NCBI RefSeq assembly: GCF_017654315.1
Contig: NZ_CP072203.1
Span: 5,146,001 to 5,210,000, forward strand
Reading direction: 5' to 3'
Origin: Gordonia polyisoprenivorans
Lineage (GTDB): Bacteria; Actinomycetota; Actinomycetes; Mycobacteriales; Mycobacteriaceae
DNA: 64,000 bases
Shown here: piece after piece, positions 1 to 9,099 of the stretch
Position numbering within the stretch: the stretch's first letter is position 1
Layout: each line of letters starts with the position of its first letter
Translations under genes and position numbers: made by a program
Notes under the pieces: generated by a model
Databases searched by the model: none
Told to the model about the DNA's origin: nothing
What the model saw: the letters and a program-made list of their open reading frames with translations, nothing else

Positions 1-820
1 CGGTCAACGCCGTCGACAGCGTCGTCGTCGTGGCCAGCAGCGCCGAGATGTTCTTCTGCCGGTTGTTGAGTTCGTCGAGCAGCTGCCCGGCACCGGCGAT
101 CAGCCGCACGAAGGTCTGGTTGCGGTCGGCGAGGATCTTGGAGGTGTCCTTGGTCGCCTGCAACAGCTTCTGCACCTCTTGGTCGCGGCTGGCGATGGTG
201 TTCGACAACCGCGCGATGCCATCGAGCGCGGGCCCCATGTCGCCCGCGGTACCGGAGAAGGCATCCGAGAGCGAGCGCATCGACTGCGCCAACTGGTTGG
301 TGTCGAGGTCCTCGATCTGGGTCGTCGCGTCGGAGAACGCCTCGATGACGTCGTACGGCGAGACCGTATCGGTCAGCGGCACATCGGGATCGGCCTGCTT
401 GCTGCCGCGCGGATTGAGGCTCAGGTACTTCTGTCCCAGCACCGTCTTGATCTGGATGGACGCCTGCGTCTGGTTACCGATCCAGGTGTTGGACACCCGG
501 AACCTGACGTCGACCCGGTCGCCGTCGAGGGTCACGTCCTTGACCTCGCCGACCTTGACGCCGGCGACGCGGACCTCGTTGCCTGCCTTGAGGCCTGCGG
601 CCTCGGTGAACTTCGCGGTGTAGGTGGCGGCCTGCCCGACCAGCGGGAGAGAGGTCAGATAGAACGCGGAGACCGCGGCCATCAGCAGGATCAGGATGCC
701 GATCCCGCCGATGGAGACCGGACTGCGCCGACCGCCGAAGCGGCGATGCGGATGGGACTTCTTCGGTGCCTGCGCGCCGGTATCGCCCGCGGCGTTGCCG
801 AGGTCGCTGTTATCCGTCAT
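1..820 (-). CDS. mceC: MCE family protein MceC (3' end outside window)
   Basis: Third MCE subunit of a lipid or steroid importer; MCE proteins form the periplasmic lipid tunnel that passes substrate to the YrbE permease. About 273 residues are visible. The N terminus is basic, followed by one membrane segment at about residues 36-57, then an MCE domain at about 65-145 containing VAGVKVGEV. A long helical region follows, as usual for actinobacterial Mce proteins. The ATG at 820 lies 8 bases after the mceB stop, so the genes are translationally close. The order yrbEA-yrbEB-mceA-mceB identifies this as the C subunit. The reading frame is open to the left edge, so the missing end is a window effect and not a truncation. 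Confidence 0.9.
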   Translation of the reverse strand, partial: MTDNSDLGNAAGDTGAQAPKKSHPHRRFGGRRSPVSIGGIGILILLMAAVSAFYLTSLPLVGQAATYTAKFTEAAGLKAGNEVRVAGVKVGEVKDVTLDGDRVDVRFRVSNTWIGNQTQASIQIKTVLGQKYLSLNPRGSKQADPDVPLTDTVSPYDVIEAFSDATTQIEDLDTNQLAQSMRSLSDAFSGTAGDMGPALDGIARLSNTIASRDQEVQKLLQATKDTSKILADRNQTFVRLIAGAGQLLDELNNRQKNISALLATTTTLSTALT

Positions 821-828
821 CTCGTCTC

Positions 829-1911
829 TCACCCCCCTGGCCTGTTGTCTTTCCAGCAGCGGGTCGCCGCGCTGGTGTAGAGCACATGATTGATGTCGGG
901 CAGCGGCACCGCCGGCTGGGTCAGCAGGGTCGACTTGCCGTTGCCCGCCACGACGTCGATGCCGCACAGATAGAACTGGAACCACGACCCGAAGGTCGCC
1001 GCGCGGCCGATCTTCTGGAGCTTGACCGGAAGATTGTTCAGGATCTGGTTCACGTCCTTGTTGCGCGCGTTGATCTGGTCGGCCAGCGACTTCAGACCTG
1101 CGATGTCGCCTTGGATCGACGGCCTGGTCTGCGACAGGATCGACGCGGTCACCGTCGTCAGGTTCGATACCGAGGCGATCGCCGATCCGACCGAACCGCG
1201 TTGCGCCGCAAGGCCGGTCACGAGTTGCTCGGTGTTGTCCAGGAGCGACTTGAAGTTCGCGTCGTTGCGATTGACGGTGTTGAGCACCGATGTCAGGTTG
1301 GTGATGAGCTCACCGATCACCTTGTCGCGGTCGGCCAGCGAGTTCGTCAGCGACGAGGTGCTCGAGATCAACGTGGAGATGTTGCCCTCCTCGCCCTGGA
1401 AGATCTTGATGATCTGGTCGGCGAGGTTGTTGACGTCGGCGGCCGAGAGCTGACGGAACAGCGGTTTGAACCCGTTGAACAACTCGGTGAGGTTCACCGC
1501 GGGATGCGTGTCGCGCACGTTCGGGTCGGTACCGAAGGTGAAGCCCGGCGCCACGGTCGCATCGGAGGTACCCGCACCCCGCTCGACGGCCAGGTAGCGC
1601 AGGCCGGTGAGGTTGCGGTAGCGGATGTAGAGCTGCGCACCCTGCGGCAGCGACGACCGGTTGATGTTGAACTTCACCATCGCCTTGTTCTGGTCGTACA
1701 CCGCGACGTCGGTGACCTGACCGACGCGCACACCGGCGATACGCACGTCGTCGCCCTTGTTGAGCAGGGCGGCGTCGTCGAACACGGCGCTGTACTTGCT
1801 GTCGCCGTCGCCGCCGGCATTGGCGATCGTCAGGGCGAGCAGACTGGTCGCGATCACGGTGATCACGGCGAACGTGATCAGTTTGATCAGCGGTCCCACA
1901 ACGGATTTCAC
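829..1911 (-). CDS. mceB: MCE family protein MceB
   Basis: Second MCE subunit, 360 residues, close to the family's usual length. One N-terminal membrane segment (about residues 8-30) anchors it, followed by the MCE domain with IAGVRVGQV at about 58-66 and a long helical domain containing repeated heptad-like stretches. Near the C terminus is the LCGIDVVAGNG segment typical of MceB-type proteins. The start is GTG at 1911, whose last two bases lie in the TGA stop of mceA (GTGA overlap), indicating translational coupling. It is expected to span from the inner membrane into the periplasm or mycolate layer with MceA and MceC-F. Confidence 0.9.
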   Translation of the reverse strand: MKSVVGPLIKLITFAVITVIATSLLALTIANAGGDGDSKYSAVFDDAALLNKGDDVRIAGVRVGQVTDVAVYDQNKAMVKFNINRSSLPQGAQLYIRYRNLTGLRYLAVERGAGTSDATVAPGFTFGTDPNVRDTHPAVNLTELFNGFKPLFRQLSAADVNNLADQIIKIFQGEEGNISTLISSTSSLTNSLADRDKVIGELITNLTSVLNTVNRNDANFKSLLDNTEQLVTGLAAQRGSVGSAIASVSNLTTVTASILSQTRPSIQGDIAGLKSLADQINARNKDVNQILNNLPVKLQKIGRAATFGSWFQFYLCGIDVVAGNGKSTLLTQPAVPLPDINHVLYTSAATRCWKDNRPGG

Positions 1912-3236
1912 TGGATGTGCACCTCCGCGCCGGCCAGCGCCGGACCACCGATCATGGTGATCCAGGTCGGGACGTCGTCCGGGCGGGTACCGCTGGCCGA
2001 GCCGTAGATCAGCTTCAGCTGGGTCCGGAATGACGGGTCGTCGAACGGCGAGGGCTTGATCAGTCCGACCGGGGTGGTGGTGAACTGCGGCTGCGGCAGG
2101 CTCGGCATCGTCCGCGGGCCGGGGTTACGCGACGGCGGCTGGTAGGAGCCGTCGGCCAGTCCACCGCCGGGGTACTGCGGGAACGGGCGGCCGTTGGTCG
2201 GCGGCTCGTAGCAGACCGCGGGCGGATCGGTATCGAAGAACCGCGGCTCGTCCTGGTTCGGGAGATAGCGTCCGCGGGGGTTCACGAACTGCAGGTTCAC
2301 GCGCACACCGGGATTGGCGGTGCCGGCACCGACGATCTTCTGCGACTCCGGGATCAGGGTCGCGAAGTTGTGGAAGGTGCACTGGAAGGTCGGCGACTGC
2401 TTGGCCAGTCCGGTGAGCAACTGCTCAGAGTCGACGAACAGGTCGACGAGGTTGTTGCCATTCTGCTGCAACCAACCGGTGGTGTCGGTGGCCGCGACCC
2501 CGAGGGTGGCGATCAACGTCCGCAGGTCACCTTGCCGCTCCACGATGGTGTTCGACGTGGTGCGGAAGTTGTCGAGGGCGTCGATGACGTCGGGCAGCGC
2601 CTGGGAGTAGGTCTGCGAGAAACTCGCCAAACCCCGCAGTGTGCCCTGTAGGTCGGGCAGCACCCCGTTGATGCCGACGAACACCTTGTTGAGGTTGTCG
2701 ATGGTGGTGCCGAGCTCCTCGCCGCGGCCCTGCAACGCCTGCGACAGCGACGTCAGGGTCACGTTGAGATCCTGCGGCGGGATGGCCTGCAGGACCGGGA
2801 GCAGCTTGTCGAACAGTTGCTGCAGCTCCTGCGCGTTACCGCTCTTGTCGGTCGCGATGACGTCACCGTTGCGCAGCCCCGGTCCACCGGAGGCGGGTAG
2901 CTGCAGATCGACGTACCGCTCGCCGAACAGCGTCTTGGGCAGGATTCGCGCGGTGGTCGCCTGCGGGATCTGCTTGGCCATGTCGGGGTTGAGCCCCAAT
3001 TCGACGTCGACCGAACCGTTCGGCGCCGGCGAGATACTGCGGACCTCGCCGACGACGACCCCGCGGGCCTTCACGTCGGCATTCGCGGGCAGCGCATTGC
3101 CGACGGCGTCGGTGGTGAGCGTGACGGTCGTGAAGTCGGTGAACGTCTTGTTGAACTTCATGATCGTCACCGCGAAGAACAACGCGACGACGACCAGGAA
3201 GGCGACGCCGAGGAGTCTGCGGCGCACGGTCCCCAT
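1908..3236 (-). CDS. mceA: MCE family protein MceA
   Basis: First MCE subunit, 442 residues. It starts at ATG 3236, three bases after the yrbEB stop. One membrane segment lies at about residues 8-25, then the MCE domain (KARGVVVGEVRSI at about 57-69; ILPKTLFGERYVDL at about 98-111), a helical needle-forming region and a proline-rich C terminus (about 320-400). Family knowledge: MceA-F form a hetero-hexameric tube on a YrbE permease dimer energised by MceG. The imported lipid differs between mce operons (cholesterol, fatty acids, mycolic acids) and cannot be read from this sequence. Confidence 0.92.
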   Translation of the reverse strand: MGTVRRRLLGVAFLVVVALFFAVTIMKFNKTFTDFTTVTLTTDAVGNALPANADVKARGVVVGEVRSISPAPNGSVDVELGLNPDMAKQIPQATTARILPKTLFGERYVDLQLPASGGPGLRNGDVIATDKSGNAQELQQLFDKLLPVLQAIPPQDLNVTLTSLSQALQGRGEELGTTIDNLNKVFVGINGVLPDLQGTLRGLASFSQTYSQALPDVIDALDNFRTTSNTIVERQGDLRTLIATLGVAATDTTGWLQQNGNNLVDLFVDSEQLLTGLAKQSPTFQCTFHNFATLIPESQKIVGAGTANPGVRVNLQFVNPRGRYLPNQDEPRFFDTDPPAVCYEPPTNGRPFPQYPGGGLADGSYQPPSRNPGPRTMPSLPQPQFTTTPVGLIKPSPFDDPSFRTQLKLIYGSASGTRPDDVPTWITMIGGPALAGAEVHIQ

Positions 3237-3239
3237 CGA

Positions 3240-4118
3240 TCAGCCTCCCACTCTGACGGTCGTGGTGGTGCCCCAGATCGCCAATCCGAGGAAGAAGTCG
3301 AGTACCGCGATCAGCACCAACGCGGCACGAACGGCGTGCCCCACCGCCACGCCGACGCCCGCGGGACCCCCGCTGGCGTAGTAGCCGTAATAGCAGTGCA
3401 CCAGGATGATGACGAACGCGAAGATCAGCACCTTGCCGAAGGACCACAGCACGTCCGCCGGTGGAAGGAACAAGTTGAAGTAGTGGTCGTAGTTGCCCGC
3501 GGACTGGCCGTTGAAGATGACCGTGATCTCCCGGGAGGCCAGATACGACGCGAGCAGACCGAGCACGTAGAGCGGGATGACCGCGATGAAACCGGCGATC
3601 ACGCGTGTGGACACCAGGAACGGGATCGACGGCACCGCCATCGATTCCAGGGCGTCGATCTCCTCGGAGATGCGCATGGCACCGAGCTGTGCGGTGAAAC
3701 CGCACCCGACCGTTGCCGACAACGCCAGCCCCGCGACCAGGGGTGCCACCTCACGGGTGTTGACGTAGGCCGACAAAAAGCCGGTCAGCGCCTGCGAACC
3801 GATCTGGTCGAGCGCCGAATATCCCTGCAGACCGACGACGACGCCGGTGAAGCCCGACATCAGCACCATCACACCGACGGTCCCCGCCACGACGGCCAGG
3901 CCGCCGGTACCGAAGGCCACCTCGGCCAGCAGACGCAGCACCTCGCGCGTGTAGTGCACGAGTGTCTTCGGGATCCACGCCAACGTCCGTCCGTAGAAGG
4001 ACATCTGTTCGCCCGCCCCGTCGAGCACTTTCAACGGCTTGCCTGCTAGCTTGCGTGCTTCGTAGAGGTAATACTCCGGACGACTCTTGGCGATCGTCAC
4101 TCCACCACCACCGGACAC
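3240..4118 (-). CDS. yrbEB: MlaE/YrbE-type permease, subunit B
   Basis: Integral membrane permease of the Mce importer, 292 residues. A cytoplasmic interface helix precedes several membrane segments. The conserved EIDALESMAV loop at about residues 152-161 is the EQ-loop-like contact to the ATPase in MlaE/YrbE proteins. It starts at GTG 4118, two bases after the yrbEA stop; an in-frame GTG at 4100 is a weaker alternative. The tight yrbEA-yrbEB spacing fits the two permeases forming a heterodimer, one of each per complex. Assigned as B by position next to mceA. Confidence 0.92.
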   Translation of the reverse strand: MSGGGGVTIAKSRPEYYLYEARKLAGKPLKVLDGAGEQMSFYGRTLAWIPKTLVHYTREVLRLLAEVAFGTGGLAVVAGTVGVMVLMSGFTGVVVGLQGYSALDQIGSQALTGFLSAYVNTREVAPLVAGLALSATVGCGFTAQLGAMRISEEIDALESMAVPSIPFLVSTRVIAGFIAVIPLYVLGLLASYLASREITVIFNGQSAGNYDHYFNLFLPPADVLWSFGKVLIFAFVIILVHCYYGYYASGGPAGVGVAVGHAVRAALVLIAVLDFFLGLAIWGTTTTVRVGG

Positions 4119-4120
4119 GC

Positions 4121-4927
4121 CTAACTTCCCTTCGGCGGGACGATCTGAAGGTAGACCGCCGTGATGATCAGATTGGCAAGGAACAGCAGCAGGAAGGTGA
4201 TGACCACGCTCTGGTTGACCGCATCACCGACGCCCTTGGGGCCGCCCTTGGGATTGAGCCCCTTGTAGGCGGCGATGACCCCGGCGAGCACACCGAAGAT
4301 CGCGGCCTTGATCGTCGAGATCCACAGGTCGGGGAGCTGTGCGAGGGCACCGAACGACGCCAGATAGGCGCCCGGGGTGCCGTCCTGGACGATGACGTTG
4401 AAGAAGTAGCCGCCGCCGATACCGACGACCGCGACGAGGCCGTTGAGCAGCACGGCGACCAGGATCATCGCCAGCACACGCGGGACCACCAGGCGCTGGA
4501 CGGGGTTGATGCCCAGCACCTCCATCGCGTCGATCTCCTCGCGGATGGTGCGCGAACCGAGGTCGGCGGCGACCGCCGACCCGGCGGCGCCCGCCACCAG
4601 CAGCGAGGTCACCAGTGGCGATCCCTGTTGGATCACCACCAGCACACTCGCGGCACCCGTGTACGACTCGGCACCGAGCTGCTTGATCAGCGAACCGGTC
4701 TGCAGCGAGACGATCGCGCCGAACGGGATCGCGATGAGCGCGGTCGGCAGGATCGTGACGCTGGCGATGAACCATGCCTGCTGGATGAACTCGCGCCACT
4801 GGAAGGGCCGTACGAAGGTCTGACGCGCGACGTCGACGAACAGCTGGACGATGTTGCCCGCCTGGGCAAGTGCACTCGTTCCGGCTTGCGCGATCTTGTC
4901 GGCGCCACGCGTGGTGGCATTGGCCAT
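4121..4927 (-). CDS. yrbEA: MlaE/YrbE-type permease, subunit A
   Basis: First permease of the Mce importer, 268 residues with five to six predicted membrane segments. It carries the family loop REEIDAMEVLGINPVQRLV (about residues 128-146), the coupling element that contacts the ATPase. The start is ATG 4927, 6 bases downstream of the mceG stop, so ATPase and permeases are probably one transcriptional unit. The following yrbEB starts 2 bases after this gene ends. Length and order match actinobacterial mce operons. Confidence 0.93.
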   Translation of the reverse strand: MANATTRGADKIAQAGTSALAQAGNIVQLFVDVARQTFVRPFQWREFIQQAWFIASVTILPTALIAIPFGAIVSLQTGSLIKQLGAESYTGAASVLVVIQQGSPLVTSLLVAGAAGSAVAADLGSRTIREEIDAMEVLGINPVQRLVVPRVLAMILVAVLLNGLVAVVGIGGGYFFNVIVQDGTPGAYLASFGALAQLPDLWISTIKAAIFGVLAGVIAAYKGLNPKGGPKGVGDAVNQSVVITFLLLFLANLIITAVYLQIVPPKGS

Positions 4928-4933
4928 TCTCGG

Positions 4934-6190
4934 TTAGCTCCGCCCGTCGCCGTGTCGGGGTTTCTTGGTGGTGTCGATCTGCTCGGTGGGCTGGTCGGTC
5001 TGGGCGGCCGGCGGCACGTCCCACTGTTGGGTGGGTGCGTCGTTGCCGGCGAACTCGTAGACCTCGGTGGGGGCTTCTGCGGTGACGACGCCACCGGCCG
5101 AGCTCCACTCCCCCTGACCGGATCCGCCGGCGTGTGCGGCGGCGCCGCCGCCTGCACCGTTGTCGGCCATGTCGGCGCCGTGGGCCTGCGCCTGGGCGCG
5201 GATCTCGTCCTCCTGCGCCATCGATTCACGGATCGCGCGCTGGGCGTTTTCCGGCAGCGACGGCAGCAGTTCGAGGACGCGTTCGCGGTGACGGGCAACC
5301 GCCTTGCGTTCGGGCATACCGGGATTGGGCTGCACCTGCGGGATGATCTCGGAGAAGTCGTCCTTGGTACCGCCGCCGCCGATACCCGCGGCCTGCATCG
5401 CTTCTTCCTGCTTCTGGACCGCCTCGTCCTTCTCCTCCGACATACCGATCGGACCGAACCGATCACCGGACAAGAACTGCTTGACCACCGGCTGCTCCGA
5501 AGTCAGCAACTGCTCACGCGGACCGAACATCACCAGCTCCTTGCGGAACAACATCCCGATGTTGTCCGGGATCGTCCGAGCGATGTTGATGTTGTGCGTC
5601 ACGATCAGGATCGTCGCATCGATCTGCGCATTGATATCGATCAGCAACTGCGAAATGTAGGCGGTACGCACCGGATCCAGACCCGAGTCCGGCTCGTCGC
5701 ACAAGATGATCTGCGGATCCAACACCAGCGCCCGCGCCAACCCGGCGCGCTTGCGCATACCACCGGAGATCTCACCCGGCAGTTTGTCCTCGGCACCGGC
5801 CAGACCGACCAGGTCGATCTTCTCCATCACGATGTCGCGGACCTCGTTCTCCTTCTTCTTCGTGTGCTCACGAAGCGGGAACGCGATGTTGTCATACAAA
5901 CTCATCGACCCGAATAGTGCGCCGTCCTGGAACAGCACACCGAACAGCTTGCGGATCTCATAGAGTTCCTTGGCCGAACACTGGGTGATGTCGGTGCCAT
6001 CGATGATCACCGACCCCTGCTCGGGATGCAGCAAGCCGATCAACGTCTTCAAGAACACCGACTTACCGGTACCCGACGGACCCAGCAGTGCCGATACCTC
6101 GCCCTCCGGCAAGGTCAGGGTCACATCACGCCAGATGTTCTGCGAGCCGAACGACTTGGTGAGCCCCTCAACGCTGACCTCAACACCCAC
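4934..6190 (-). CDS. mceG: Mce importer ATPase MceG (Mkl)
   Basis: ABC-type ATPase that energises Mce lipid import. With the start at GTG 6190 it has 418 residues: Walker A GPSGTGKS at 37-44, signature ISGGMRKR at 141-148, Walker B IILCDEP at 161-167 and H-loop His199. The start is chosen because GGAGGAAACC immediately precedes GTG 6190; an upstream in-frame ATG at 6259 would add 23 unlikely residues. After the ABC domain (about residue 245) is a roughly 170-residue acidic, Ala/Gly/Pro-rich tail, probably disordered. In M. tuberculosis mkl is not part of the mce operons; here it heads one. Confidence 0.92.
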   Translation of the reverse strand: MGVEVSVEGLTKSFGSQNIWRDVTLTLPEGEVSALLGPSGTGKSVFLKTLIGLLHPEQGSVIIDGTDITQCSAKELYEIRKLFGVLFQDGALFGSMSLYDNIAFPLREHTKKKENEVRDIVMEKIDLVGLAGAEDKLPGEISGGMRKRAGLARALVLDPQIILCDEPDSGLDPVRTAYISQLLIDINAQIDATILIVTHNINIARTIPDNIGMLFRKELVMFGPREQLLTSEQPVVKQFLSGDRFGPIGMSEEKDEAVQKQEEAMQAAGIGGGGTKDDFSEIIPQVQPNPGMPERKAVARHRERVLELLPSLPENAQRAIRESMAQEDEIRAQAQAHGADMADNGAGGGAAAHAGGSGQGEWSSAGGVVTAEAPTEVYEFAGNDAPTQQWDVPPAAQTDQPTEQIDTTKKPRHGDGRS

Positions 6191-6484
6191 GGTTTCCTCC
6201 AGAAGTTCGCTGCCCCCAATGAGCTCCCGCGGGTGCGAGAGTCCACCCCTCGGTGACATGTGTGGTTGGGGTCACTGTATCCGACCACAGCAACAGCACC
6301 CCCCACACACGTGGACCGAAGACCCACAGCGTGGACGCGAAAGAAATCTACCAACCGGTAACTTACCCTCGGGCGATGACACTAGCCGATGAAACGGTCC
6401 GATGGAAAGTGGGCCCGGTTCCATCGTCGCCGTCGGAGTGCGATGGCGCTCCCTACCGTCGCCGCGGTGGCGCAGCCCACCGGT
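6191..6484 (-). promoter_or_regulatory. Promoter region of the mce operon with inverted repeats
   Basis: Non-coding stretch upstream of mceG. It contains a perfect short inverted repeat TACC-AACC-GGTA at 6349-6360, which on the minus strand reads inside GTTACCGGTTGGTA, a pattern like TetR-type operators. A second, looser repeat pairs GGTGACA with GGGTCACT near 6252-6283. No confident -10/-35 pair is assigned. The operator role is inferred only from position and symmetry. Confidence 0.35.
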
Positions 6485-7867
6485 TCAGGACCGCGCGAGG
6501 CCCTCTTCGCGGTCGTCGAAGGCCCCCGTGTCGGCGCCCCCGACGACGCTGTCGGGGTGGCCGGATGCGTCCTCGGGGTGGCCGGATTCGATTGCCTCCG
6601 GCCCGCCTGACCCGGGCTCCCATGCCTCGCGCACCCGCGTGAGCGGTAACCACCAGGAGATGAGCAGGATCAGCACGAGCCAGATCAGCGACGAGTTGCC
6701 GTAGATGATCTCCCACCAGCCCCAACGGAGTTCGTTGAGCTGCGCGCTCGGCAGTGACAGCGACGGTCCGGGGAGCTGCGCGATCAGGCCGAGGATGCCC
6801 AGTCCGAGGAAGACCGCACCACGCCGGTCGCCGCGTCTGGCCCGCAACGCCCGGACACCGATGGTGACGAACACCAGGATGAACACCGAGGTGAGCACCC
6901 AGTGGTGAATCCAGGCGGCCGGGGTGGCCAGCAGGGCCACCGCCCACGCCGCCAGGAAGCACAGCTCGTATTCGCGACGTTTGGCCAGATACCACGCGAG
7001 AGCCAGACAATAGAGCCCTGCGATCGCGCACAACGGCAACCACCAGTGCGACCGATCGCTGTCGCTCATCCCGGTGCGCGCCAGCACCCCGGCGATGCCC
7101 TGGTTGTAGACGAAGGCCAGTCCACCGATGCGCTCGGGATCGAAGACCGTCGACGTCCAGTACTTCCACGTGTCCGACGGCGTGATCGCCCACGCGATAC
7201 CGGTCGCCACCAGGAAGCCGACGACGACGTTGATCGCCGCCCGCCACTGCCGGCGCGCGATGAAATAGATGACGACGACGGCCGGGGTCATCTTGATCGC
7301 CGCGGCGATACCGACCAGCAGTCCCCGATACGGTTCGGCCCACGCGGGGCGCCGGTCCCACAGGGTGTCGGCGATGACCAGGCCGGCGAGGATCAGATTG
7401 ATCTGACCGAGGTCGAGGGTGATGCGGATGGGTTCGAGTTCGAAGGCCACACCGGTCAGGATCATCGACCAGCCGATCGGCAGGTCACCACATCCGACGC
7501 GACGCAGCAGGATTCGAATCAGCCACCACGTCAGCAGACATCCGAGGATCAGGAAGATGACCGAGAGCAAGCGCACCGGCATCCAGCTCATCGGCACGAA
7601 GGACACCGCCGCGAACGGCGGGTAGGTGAACGGCAGAATGCTGTCGTTCGCCTGCGGCATCGGACCGTCGTAGAGGTGCTGCCCGTGGAACAGGAACTGG
7701 CCGCCATAGCGGTAGATCTGCAGATCCACCGGCGGACCCCAGTACTTGGTGGGCCCGAGGTGCACCAGCCACGGCTGGCCGAAGACGCGGCACACCCCCA
7801 GGACGAGCACCACGGCCCCGACGACGTTGATCGTCGTGAACGCACGACGGGACACAGGAGCAGTCAC
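6485..7867 (-). CDS. GT87-family (DUF2029) mannosyltransferase
   Basis: Polytopic membrane glycosyltransferase of the GT-C fold, about 460 residues from GTG 7867. It resembles polyprenol-phosphomannose-dependent alpha-1,2-mannosyltransferases (PimE and lipoarabinomannan-branching relatives). Visible features are about ten hydrophobic segments, an early extracytoplasmic loop with VDLQIYRYGG that holds the usual acidic residue after the first membrane segment, FTYPPFAA, and a charged cytoplasmic tail rich in Glu, Gly and Asp. The start is uncertain: a longer frame runs back to 7984 through poorly conserved-looking sequence. It lies alone between mceG and rplL on the same strand. Acceptor lipid unknown. 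Confidence 0.75.
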   Translation of the reverse strand: MTAPVSRRAFTTINVVGAVVLVLGVCRVFGQPWLVHLGPTKYWGPPVDLQIYRYGGQFLFHGQHLYDGPMPQANDSILPFTYPPFAAVSFVPMSWMPVRLLSVIFLILGCLLTWWLIRILLRRVGCGDLPIGWSMILTGVAFELEPIRITLDLGQINLILAGLVIADTLWDRRPAWAEPYRGLLVGIAAAIKMTPAVVVIYFIARRQWRAAINVVVGFLVATGIAWAITPSDTWKYWTSTVFDPERIGGLAFVYNQGIAGVLARTGMSDSDRSHWWLPLCAIAGLYCLALAWYLAKRREYELCFLAAWAVALLATPAAWIHHWVLTSVFILVFVTIGVRALRARRGDRRGAVFLGLGILGLIAQLPGPSLSLPSAQLNELRWGWWEIIYGNSSLIWLVLILLISWWLPLTRVREAWEPGSGGPEAIESGHPEDASGHPDSVVGGADTGAFDDREEGLARS

Positions 7868-7941
7868 GCGGGGTGATACTAGTCCGTCCCGCTCCCACCA
7901 CCCGCAAGCCTCCCGCCGCAGCAACTGCCCGTGACAGCAAC

Positions 7942-7973
7942 GAACCCGGGACGGATTTCTCCGTCCCGGGTTC
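7942..7973 (-). terminator. Terminator hairpin downstream of rplL
   Basis: Perfect 14-bp inverted repeat (GAACCCGGGACGGA and its complement) with a 4-base loop TTTC. It lies about 85 bases after the rplL stop. There is no long T tract, but stem strength and position fit transcription termination of the rplJL unit. Confidence 0.7.
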
Positions 7974-7992
7974 GGGACATGCACCGTCAGTC

Positions 7993-8074
7993 GACGGTCA
8001 CACCGCGCAAGTAAGCACGCAAGCTCACTTGACGGTCACACTGCGCAAGTAAGCAAGCTTACTTGACGGACACC
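7993..8074. repeat. Direct repeats derived from the rplL 3' end
   Basis: A 25-base unit beginning GACGGTCACAC occurs at 7993-8017 and again at 8031-8055 with 24 of 25 bases identical (period 38). Its first part also matches the end of rplL at about 8061-8074. Read on the minus strand, the copies encode VTVK-stop and VTVD-stop, next to the genuine VSVK-stop, so they look like serial duplications of the gene's last codons. Confidence 0.75.
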
Positions 8075-8445
8075 TTGGCGCCGGCCTCTTCGAGCTTGGC
8101 CTTGGCAGCCTCGGCGGCATCCTTGTCGACCTTCTCCAGGATCGGCTTGGGAGCGCCCTCGACGAGATCCTTGGCCTCCTTGAGGCCCAGGCCCGAGACG
8201 ACCTCACGGACGACCTTGATGACCTGGATCTTCTTGTCGCCGGCAGCCTCGAGCACGACGTCGAACTCGTCCTGCTCGGCAGCGGCCTCGGCGGCAGCGG
8301 CCGGGGCACCGGCAGCGGCGACGGCGACCGGAGCGGCCGCGGTGACCTCGAAGACCTCTTCGAACTTCTTCACGAAATCGCTGAGCTCCAGCAGGGTCAG
8401 TTCCTTGAACTGATCGATGAGCTCGTCAGCGGTGAGCTTCGCCAT
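8059..8445 (-). CDS. rplL: 50S ribosomal protein L7/L12
   Basis: Stalk protein of the large ribosomal subunit that recruits and activates translation GTPases. It has 128 residues, the normal length: an N-terminal dimerisation domain (about 1-33), an Ala/Pro-rich hinge (about 36-55) and the C-terminal domain (about 60-128) with [11 protein letters not shown] and [12 protein letters not shown]. It follows rplJ after 74 bases, the usual rplJ-rplL order, and is probably controlled with it through the L10 leader. A GGAAGGA ribosome binding site precedes ATG 8445. Confidence 0.97.
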   Translation of the reverse strand: MAKLTADELIDQFKELTLLELSDFVKKFEEVFEVTAAAPVAVAAAGAPAAAAEAAAEQDEFDVVLEAAGDKKIQVIKVVREVVSGLGLKEAKDLVEGAPKPILEKVDKDAAEAAKAKLEEAGAKVSVK

Positions 8446-8519
8446 GGTTGGCGTCCTTCCTATTCAAGCCCCACACGGGGTCGTGGTGATCCCCGTGGGG
8501 ATGTTTGTGGTGCGGCGAG

Positions 8520-9044
8520 TTATTCGCCGGCTTCGTTCTTCTTCTCCTGCAGGGCCGCGGCGAGACGCGCCACCTGCGATGCCGGCTGGTTGAACAGGCC
8601 GGCAGCCTTTGCCAAGTTGCCCTTCATGGCACCGGCGAGCTTGGCCAACAGGACCTCGCGGGTCTCAAGGTCGGCGATCTGTTCGATCTCGGCCACGGAC
8701 AGCGCACGGCCGTCCATGTATCCGCCCTTGATGACGAGAGCCTTGTTGTCCTTGGCGAAGTTCTTGATCGCCTTGGCGGCCACAACCGGTTCACCTTCGA
8801 TGAAGGCAATCGCGGTCGGACCGCTGAACAGCTCGTCGAGCCCTTCCACGCCCGCCTTCTCGGCGGCACGCTTCACCAGGGTGTTCTTGGCGACGGAGTA
8901 GGTTGCGCCCTCACCGAGGGAACGACGCAGATCGGTGATCTGACTGACGGACAGGCCACGGTACTCCGTGACGACCGTCGCCGTAGCGCCCTCGAACTGC
9001 TCTGCGATCTCCGCGACTGCGGCAACCTTGTCGGACTTGGCCAT
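8520..9044 (-). CDS. rplJ: 50S ribosomal protein L10
   Basis: L10 anchors L7/L12 dimers to the 23S rRNA at the base of the ribosomal stalk. It has 174 residues: the RNA-binding N-terminal domain ([15 protein letters not shown] at about 21-35, AKNTLVKRA at about 52-60) followed by the C-terminal helix that binds L12 dimers. ATG 9044 is preceded by GGAAGGAGG. First gene of the rplJ-rplL unit; autogenous repression through the upstream leader is expected from family knowledge. Confidence 0.97.
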   Translation of the reverse strand: MAKSDKVAAVAEIAEQFEGATATVVTEYRGLSVSQITDLRRSLGEGATYSVAKNTLVKRAAEKAGVEGLDELFSGPTAIAFIEGEPVVAAKAIKNFAKDNKALVIKGGYMDGRALSVAEIEQIADLETREVLLAKLAGAMKGNLAKAAGLFNQPASQVARLAAALQEKKNEAGE

Positions 9045-9099
9045 ACTTCGCCTCCTTCCTCATCACTCGAGTTGAGTTGGTCAGAGTTCAACGCAGGGG

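Noticed and set aside
3962..5917. Long plus-strand open frame opposite yrbEA and mceG
   Set aside because: The translation is rich in Arg, Asp, His and Gly, the usual antisense shadow of GC-rich coding DNA; the minus-strand genes have clear family motifs.
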